Positions 40,087 to 44,461 of a stretch of DNA of 44,461 nt are shown one piece after another. A program made the translations under genes and the position numbers. The notes below the pieces were generated by a model. It did no database searches and was not told the origin of the DNA. It saw only the letters and a program-made list of their open reading frames with translations. The stretch comes from a virus. Location of the stretch: positions 1-44,461 of the IMG/VR virus record IMGVR_UViG_3300013132_003067. One strand, 5' to 3'. Every line of letters starts with the position of its first letter. Within the stretch, counting starts at the first letter, position 1.

Positions 40087-40401
40087 ATGATACGGTTAAA
40101 ACATTTGCTTACAGAACAAACTGATGCTACGAAATTTTGTAAAGCAGATATCTTATCTAAACCACAATTTTCTAAAGAAAAATGGAGTGCAATTGGTATA
40201 TGGCCGCCTCCCGGAGGCCGTAATATTGGTAAAACAAATACTCCGTCGGAACATAATATCGGAAATGCTATTGATTGGCACGGAGCAAAGGGTATCGGCG
40301 ATCCGGTTATGCAAGAATTAGCAGATTATTTAGTAGCAAATCATTCTACATATTCTGCCAAAAATGTTATTTACAATAAACGAATGTGGACTTTCTCCTA
40401 A
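40087..40401 (+). CDS. Peptidase M15-like virion protein, N-terminal part (frame ends early)
   Basis: A 104-residue frame starting MIRLKHLLTEQTDATKF, with the LxE leader. It continues with TPSEHNIGNAIDWHGAKGIG (the His and Asp of a D,D-peptidase-like zinc site) and NVIYNKRMW, and ends at a TAA. The domain is incomplete here: its missing end (KGWHAYTGESPHLEHVHVDF) is encoded by the next frame. Similar phage and bacterial proteins have the two parts in one chain, so a frameshift is present: real, programmed, or a sequence error. It is the only plus-strand gene and has a B-type motif. Confidence 0.75.
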   Translation: MIRLKHLLTEQTDATKFCKADILSKPQFSKEKWSAIGIWPPPGGRNIGKTNTPSEHNIGNAIDWHGAKGIGDPVMQELADYLVANHSTYSAKNVIYNKRMWTFS

Positions 40402-40894
40402 AGGATGGCACGCATACACAGGAGAAAGTCCACATTTAGAACATGTACATGTTGATTTTATAAAAGGTGCAAAACCAAAAGAAAAACCAAAAGCAGATCC
40501 AAATAAAACGTATCGAGAGCAGAATGGAAAAATAATAGCAGCAATTAGACGAGTATATAAAGTTACAACGTTGTATCCTCAAGATTATTTTTATGATTTC
40601 CGTAGTTGGAATCCATTTGCTCCAGGAATTGGCGATGATGAAGAGGGCGCATATTATTGGTTTACCAATTGGTTTGCTGACAACATAAAAAGAGATATCT
40701 TAGATCCAATAAAAAAATCTACAAATACTGAAAATAAAAAATCTATTACTAATTTAGAATCATTAGTTGATGACATTGCCTCTGCCATATGGAATGGTGA
40801 CAGTTTAACACAATCACTTCAATACTATTATTATAGCGACAAACAAAAAAAATTCATTAGTACTTCATTAACATTTGAATGGGACTATATATAA
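40364..40894 (+). CDS. Peptidase M15-like protein, C-terminal part (+1 frame)
   Basis: This frame gives KGWHAYTGESPHLEHVHVDF, which holds the last zinc His residues (H-x-H). An about 120-residue unknown helical and aromatic part follows (YPQDYFYDFRSWNPFAPGIG, YYWFTNWFADNIK). The frame could start by itself at MLFTINECGL, but this lies within the first frame and has no motif or clear ribosome site. Reading +1 at the TCC-TAA-A stop of the first frame would join NKRMWTFS to KGWHAYTG. It ends in a 10-base overlap with the convergent minus-strand gene. Confidence 0.65.
   Translation: MLFTINECGLSPKGWHAYTGESPHLEHVHVDFIKGAKPKEKPKADPNKTYREQNGKIIAAIRRVYKVTTLYPQDYFYDFRSWNPFAPGIGDDEEGAYYWFTNWFADNIKRDILDPIKKSTNTENKKSITNLESLVDDIASAIWNGDSLTQSLQYYYYSDKQKKFISTSLTFEWDYI
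40383..40436 (+). repeat. Perfect 16-bp inverted repeat at the frame break
   Basis: AATGTGGACTTTCTCC (40383-40398) is the exact reverse complement of GGAGAAAGTCCACATT (40421-40436), with 22 bases between. The stop codon TAA of the first frame directly follows the left arm. The right arm encodes the conserved ESPH part of the peptidase. Confidence 0.9.
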
Positions 40895-41082
40895 TTTGAT
40901 TCTTTCAAATAGATATCAATTAAATCTTTAGTCTTCTGCAAGTCTTGTTCAAATGAACCTTTGTGACGGCATCTTACAATGCGTTTAATGATATCAAATT
41001 CATAGGCATTCAATCCCCATTCTTGTGCAAATTTATAAAGACTATCCTTACCTTTGTAATGTGTCTGCGTATTTACACTCAT
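40885..41082 (-). CDS. DUF3310-like small protein
   Basis: A 65-residue protein. THYKGKDSLYKFAQEWGLNA, then IIKRIVRCRHKGSFEQDLQK and TKDLIDIYL, resemble the DUF3310 pattern (HY-x-G..., IKY-x-x-R-x-x-x-K, DL-x-KA-x-x-YL) found in many phages. The usual GNAIKYI is altered to EFDIIKRIV, so the match is partial. Its role is unknown. It overlaps gp62-like by 4 bases. Confidence 0.5.
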   Translation of the reverse strand: MSVNTQTHYKGKDSLYKFAQEWGLNAYEFDIIKRIVRCRHKGSFEQDLQKTKDLIDIYLKESNYI

Positions 41083-41528
41083 TTGATTCCTTTTAACATA
41101 CGTTTTTTCTCAGCATCGCTATATCCATACATTGTTATGATGCGCTCTAATGTAACTTTATCCATTAAATCTGCATAATCCGTTGCTTCTGATTTGCTAA
41201 TTTGATAATGTTCTGCAAGTTGCGTAATTAAATCTTTATCAAATTTATCTTCAGCTTTGCCTTTAATGTATTTTGCAAAGCTCTTATTTGTAGGCAAAAG
41301 TTCATAATACAATCGATATGTTTCTTGCGGTCTAAGTAATCCAATTGTATATGTTTGCAATTCATTGACTAGTTCTGTTAATTCCATTCGCATTGATAAC
41401 CAACGATTAACAATAAATGGAGAAAATTTCTTTTGATCTGTTTCAGACCATTTTTTCCATTCTCGCTTTTTATCCGTTACGCCGCCAATCAAATCAAAAA
41501 TCGTTGCACCTTTCTTTTCTTCTGCCAT
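41079..41528 (-). CDS. Clamp loader small subunit, gp62-like
   Basis: A 149-residue protein. The starting ATIFDLIGGVTDKKREWKKW, then KKFSPFIVNRWLSMRMELTE (PFIVNR-LS block), LYYELLPTNKSFAKYIKGK and YGYSDAEKKRMLKGIK, follow the gp62 proteins of T4-like phages by eye. gp62 joins four gp44 ATPase subunits to load the gp45 clamp. The presence of gp44- and gp45-like genes 1-3 kb upstream on the same strand supports this. Confidence 0.75.
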   Translation of the reverse strand: MAEEKKGATIFDLIGGVTDKKREWKKWSETDQKKFSPFIVNRWLSMRMELTELVNELQTYTIGLLRPQETYRLYYELLPTNKSFAKYIKGKAEDKFDKDLITQLAEHYQISKSEATDYADLMDKVTLERIITMYGYSDAEKKRMLKGIK

Positions 41529-41531
41529 TCG

Positions 41532-41747
41532 TTATAATTTATATTTTTTACGATATTGTTGTTCTAAATATTCACCTATTCCGGCTTCTAAAATAACAGC
41601 AGTATCTGGTATTCCTATGATTCGTTTTGCATTTAAAATATCATCCATTGATTTGTTTCGAAACGTTTTGATTTTAGTTTTTGCGTTGCTACGATTTGAT
41701 GTTTTAAATACAATTGTAACTAAATCTTTATGATATGGTGCAGACAT
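41532..41747 (-). CDS. Small hypothetical protein
   Basis: A 71-residue protein (MSAPYHKDLVTIVFKTSNRS...) with NAKTKIKTFRNKSMDDILNA and ending GEYLEQQYRKKYKL. It is basic and apparently soluble. I recognise no family. It lies between the zinc-ribbon gene, sharing one base, and the gp62-like gene, so it probably has a replication-linked role or is a filler gene. Confidence 0.55.
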   Translation of the reverse strand: MSAPYHKDLVTIVFKTSNRSNAKTKIKTFRNKSMDDILNAKRIIGIPDTAVILEAGIGEYLEQQYRKKYKL

Positions 41748-41980
41748 TACTTTTTAACTTTTATAGGTTGAAATTCTTCTGGAATAGAACCGCAGTCGTC
41801 GCATCTAAATACTGGAATTGGCACCATGGTATCTTTATCGGCGCCTGTTAAAAATTTAGATACTTTGTTAATAGCCATTACTTGTCGAAAATACATTCCG
41901 TTACATTCTTTACATGTAATTGGTTGCATATCATTTGGTTTAATTCCTGGGGTGTTTAATTTATTCATAGTTGAACTCAT
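41747..41980 (-). CDS. Conserved phage zinc-ribbon protein
   Basis: A 77-residue protein. NKLNTPGIKPNDMQPITCKE, with CKEC and later FRCDDCGSIPEEF, gives Cys-x2-Cys, about 32 residues, Cys-x2-Cys. VSKFLTGADKDTMVPIPVF between is the pattern of a small protein present in many T4-like phages, with unknown function. It may start at MSSTM or MNKLN. It overlaps the homing nuclease by 20 bases. Confidence 0.7.
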   Translation of the reverse strand: MSSTMNKLNTPGIKPNDMQPITCKECNGMYFRQVMAINKVSKFLTGADKDTMVPIPVFRCDDCGSIPEEFQPIKVKK

Positions 41981-42647
41981 TTATTCTTATAAATTTACAT
42001 TTTAAATATTCTTCAATTTCTTTTTGACGTTTTATATCTTTTTCTCGTAACTTTTTATTTTTAAAATGATGTTTTTCGTCATATTCAATAACAACGTTTT
42101 TTTCTTTATCATATCCATCTACAAAATAGCCTAAATGTTCTATAAAATATTCTCCACCATTTTCTGCATGTTGAAAATTATATCCATATTTTTGTCCATA
42201 TTCATCTATCCGATTACATGCAATTTTATTATATCCGGGATAACATGGACGTTTTTCATTTAATGATTTTAATCTTTTAATTCTTTGTTTTCTTTTAGTT
42301 TCTGCAGAATGTTTATAACCGTAATGTGGATTATTAATACCCGTAACATTTATTTTAGAAAAATATCGGCCTTTTTCTGATACTTTTTGTTTAATATCCG
42401 GAATTTGTGATATATTTTCATATTGTCCATTACTAATAGTTAATGCAACTAATTTCATTTTACATGCAGGCTTACACGTTTTACCATTATCTGCAGTTTT
42501 AAATTTTGTATTACATATAATACAATCTTTTTCTTTTAGTTTTCTACATTTACTACATTTAAACAAATTAACATTAATTTTTTCAAATCTAGCTTTATAT
42601 CTAAATTCCGTAATACTATCACATTCGATACATTTAATGTTATACAT
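41961..42647 (-). CDS. Homing endonuclease with zinc ribbons, NUMOD3 and a VSR-like nuclease end
   Basis: About 228 residues from MYNIKCIECDSITEFRYKAR. This start follows a B-type motif with AAAGGA; the longer frame reads back through the motif. The first part has several Cys pairs (CIEC, CSKC, CIIC). INNPHYGYKHSAETKRKQRI is a NUMOD3 motif. The end, YFVDGYDKEKNVVIEYDEKH with DIKRQKEIEEYL and CKFIRI, looks like a PD-(D/E)XK/VSR-type catalytic core. It lies between the gp44-like gene and the zinc-ribbon gene, probably as a mobile insertion. Confidence 0.8.
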   Translation of the reverse strand: MYNIKCIECDSITEFRYKARFEKINVNLFKCSKCRKLKEKDCIICNTKFKTADNGKTCKPACKMKLVALTISNGQYENISQIPDIKQKVSEKGRYFSKINVTGINNPHYGYKHSAETKRKQRIKRLKSLNEKRPCYPGYNKIACNRIDEYGQKYGYNFQHAENGGEYFIEHLGYFVDGYDKEKNVVIEYDEKHHFKNKKLREKDIKRQKEIEEYLKCKFIRINEFNYE

Positions 42648-42656
42648 AATATCCTT

Positions 42657-42671
42657 TATTATAAATATATC
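42657..42671 (-). promoter_or_regulatory. B-type (ATATTTATA) motif before the homing nuclease
   Basis: The coding strand reads GATATATTTATAATA, followed by AAAGGATATT and the ATG. It lies in the 50-base gap after the gp44-like gene. Confidence 0.52.
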
Positions 42672-42698
42672 TGTAATAGATAAAGACATTGAATATTT

Positions 42699-43646
42699 TT
42701 ACAATTCTGATAAAATTTTCGTAAACATTGCCATAACATTAATTTCCTGATCAACAACATGAGCTCCTTGATACTGTGCTTCTGCAATAATCAAAATGCA
42801 TGGAGCAATATGACCATGTGCAAAGTCATCTAAATTGTCATAAAGAAAAGTATACAATGGCGTAAAATCTTTTACTTTGCTGTCAGCAATAACCTGACGT
42901 ATTTTATTGAATGCTGCTTTTTTGTCTTTAGCATTTTTCAAAACCTCCAAGACTTCCGTCATGTAATTTGCTTGAATTGCACTTGCTTTATCCAACTGCA
43001 AATTGCCGTTAACAACAGATGCTTGTGCTGCATTGATTGCTCGGCGAATATCTGGATATGATGCATTGATGATTGCTGCTACATCTTTAATATCATATGT
43101 AACGCCTTTTTCATCTAATACCACAACCAATCGCTTTGCTACATCTGATTTGCTCGGGGGCGTAATAGCAAATGTTTGACAACGAGATTGAATTGGATCA
43201 ATGATTTTTTCAACATAGTTACACGTTAAGATAAAACGCGTTGTTTTGCTATATGTTTCCATCAAATTGCGAAGAGCAGCTTGTGCATTCGGTGTTAAAT
43301 AATCTGCTTCATCTAAAATAATGATTTTCCAACGACGAAATCCAACCGTTGATGCATAACGCTTAATCTTATCTCGTACCGCATCTACTGAGTTTTCATC
43401 CGATGCATTAATATACATTAAATCTGCATCTACGCTGTTTGCAATTATTTTCGCCAACGTTGTTTTGCCTGTTCCAGCTGATCCATAAAATAATAGATGC
43501 GGAACATCACCATTTGCGATAAAGATCTTAACTTTTTCAATAATATGTTCATTGCCAATATATCCTTCTAATGTGTCTGGGCGAAATGATTCTACCCAAA
43601 GCGTGTTTTCTTGTTGTACAATCATGTTATTTACCTGTTGATCCAA
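42699..43646 (-). CDS. Clamp loader large subunit, gp44-like AAA+ ATPase
   Basis: A 315-residue replication factor C-type protein. LWVESFRPDTLEGYIGNEHI is the RFC N-box, LLFYGSAGTGKTTLAKIIAN the Walker A, WKIIILDEADYLT the Walker B, ALRNLMETYSKTTRFILTCN sensor 1, and IIDPIQSRCQTF the SRC arginine finger. YPDIRRAINAAQ is sensor 2. It loads the clamp on primer-template DNA using ATP, together with the gp62-like protein. Its start overlaps dUTPase by 20 bases. Confidence 0.95.
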   Translation of the reverse strand: MDQQVNNMIVQQENTLWVESFRPDTLEGYIGNEHIIEKVKIFIANGDVPHLLFYGSAGTGKTTLAKIIANSVDADLMYINASDENSVDAVRDKIKRYASTVGFRRWKIIILDEADYLTPNAQAALRNLMETYSKTTRFILTCNYVEKIIDPIQSRCQTFAITPPSKSDVAKRLVVVLDEKGVTYDIKDVAAIINASYPDIRRAINAAQASVVNGNLQLDKASAIQANYMTEVLEVLKNAKDKKAAFNKIRQVIADSKVKDFTPLYTFLYDNLDDFAHGHIAPCILIIAEAQYQGAHVVDQEINVMAMFTKILSEL

Positions 43647-44052
43647 ATCCTCCTAGCCCCCGTTTTGTATCTGATAATGAATCGGTTATTTGCCATTCTA
43701 TTCGCTCTACGCGGGCCATAACCAATTGTGCAATCCGTTCACCTTTGTTAAATTCAACAACTGTGCTGCTATGATTCATTAAAATAACACCAATTTCTCC
43801 TCGATAATCTGAATCGATAGTTCCGGGCGTATTCAATACGGTTACTCCATGTTTTAAAGCTAAACCGCTGCGAGGTCTTACTTGAATTTCAAATCCTGCA
43901 GGAATTTCTACATATAAACCAGTTTTTGCTAAAACTCGTTCACCCGGATTCATCGTGATGGATTCGGTACATCTTACATCTAAGCCGGCACTCTGAGGAG
44001 TTTCATATGCCGGCAACGCATTTAGCGATTCATTTATTACTCGTACTTGCAT
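43627..44052 (-). CDS. dut: dUTP diphosphatase (dUTPase)
   Basis: A 141-residue trimeric-type dUTPase. All five motifs are present: SAGLDV, RPRSGLALKHG, GTIDSDYRGEIGV, RIAQLV and RGLGGFGSTG. It turns dUTP into dUMP and pyrophosphate, keeping uracil out of DNA and feeding thymidylate synthase, also encoded here. It lies between the clamp and the clamp loader genes, 1 base after the clamp stop. Confidence 0.96.
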   Translation of the reverse strand: MQVRVINESLNALPAYETPQSAGLDVRCTESITMNPGERVLAKTGLYVEIPAGFEIQVRPRSGLALKHGVTVLNTPGTIDSDYRGEIGVILMNHSSTVVEFNKGERIAQLVMARVERIEWQITDSLSDTKRGLGGFGSTGK

Positions 44053-44053
44053 A

Positions 44054-44461
44054 TTAATTTTGTAACATTACTAACCAATAGGTTGATTCAAAATCAGAAC
44101 CTGTAAATTCAATTCGAGCTAAACCATCTGGTGATACTTTTAATTCTCCGCTATCTCCACGATTTGCTACTAATACTTCTTTTAACTTATCTGCAGAAAA
44201 ACAAACAGGATCCATTGCGGCTATTGTTGTTGGACCTACTTCGAATGAAATGTTATCTGCATTAACCGTTGTGTAATTAATAATAAATTTAACTTGTCCG
44301 TTAATAACTTGCACTGCAAAGTTTTTTGCATCTGGTAATGCATTTTTTGCTTTGATGAATTTGCTAACAAATTCTTCATTAACTGAAATAGTAACTTCAT
44401 AATTAGGTTCTGCATTGATTGAAGGTACTGCAGGAATAACCGTCGTGTCAGCTAACATAAA
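44054..44461 (-). CDS. Sliding clamp, gp45-like, C-terminal part only
   Basis: The frame is open to the window edge, and the ATG seen at 44458 is probably internal. The visible about 135 residues (EVTISVNEEFVSKFIKAKNA, FAVQVINGQVKFIINYT, CFSADKLKEVLVANRGDSGE, ESTYWLVMLQN) fit the C-terminal half of T4-type clamps, which are about 220 residues. It is a ring-shaped processivity factor for DNA polymerase, and in T4 also a late transcription activator. Downstream gp44- and gp62-like genes support the assignment. Confidence 0.82.
   Translation of the reverse strand, partial: FMLADTTVIPAVPSINAEPNYEVTISVNEEFVSKFIKAKNALPDAKNFAVQVINGQVKFIINYTTVNADNISFEVGPTTIAAMDPVCFSADKLKEVLVANRGDSGELKVSPDGLARIEFTGSDFESTYWLVMLQN

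Overview
The window looks like part of the genome of a large, T4-like tailed phage, AT-rich and infecting a member of the Bacteroidetes. The T4-like signs are a gp45-type sliding clamp, a gp44-type and a gp62-type clamp loader subunit, and several conserved T4-like small proteins. The host signs are a GroEL and a ClpS of Bacteroidetes type, and a secreted protein with SprB repeats and a type IX secretion (CHU_C) C-terminal domain. Almost every gene lies on the minus strand, with stop and start codons touching or overlapping. The one exception is a plus-strand gene at 40.1-40.9 kb.

Layout: 0-2.7 kb, two secreted host-like proteins. 2.7-8.4 kb, tRNA-Glu and housekeeping or takeover genes (GNAT, thymidylate synthase, GroEL, a GIY-YIG homing nuclease). 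8.4-11.8 kb, a CobT/CobS-like VWA-metallopeptidase and AAA+ pair. 11.8-21.5 kb, candidate virion-internal proteins, several sharing a short N-terminal leader ending in LxE, mixed with HNH, ClpS, UVR-motif and SET-domain genes, a TAS(Y/F)A-repeat structural protein and a nucleotidyltransferase. 21.4-23.2 kb, a lysis block (amidase and membrane proteins), with another holin-like gene at 19.4 kb. 23.2-38.4 kb, a 17-gene sugar cassette with nonulosonic (sialic-like) acid enzymes, about five glycosyltransferases, four methyltransferases, a 2OG dioxygenase and an MBL-fold protein resembling the catalytic part of CMP-sialic acid hydroxylase. 38.4-44.5 kb, a SLOG protein, a PD-(D/E)XK nuclease, a split peptidase and the replication block.

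Two promoter-like signals recur. Signal A is a sigma70-type pair (TTGGAA-like, exactly 17 bases, TATTAT/TATAAT-like, usually with TTTCA just before the second box). It stands before CobS-, CobT-, UVR/ClpS-, nuclease- and small-gene units. Signal B is ATATTTAT(A/T), immediately before start codons of secreted, GroEL, virion, lysis, sugar and homing-nuclease genes, and it turns round with the single plus-strand gene. I infer an early/middle versus late division. All functions are read from sequence resemblance; no search was run.
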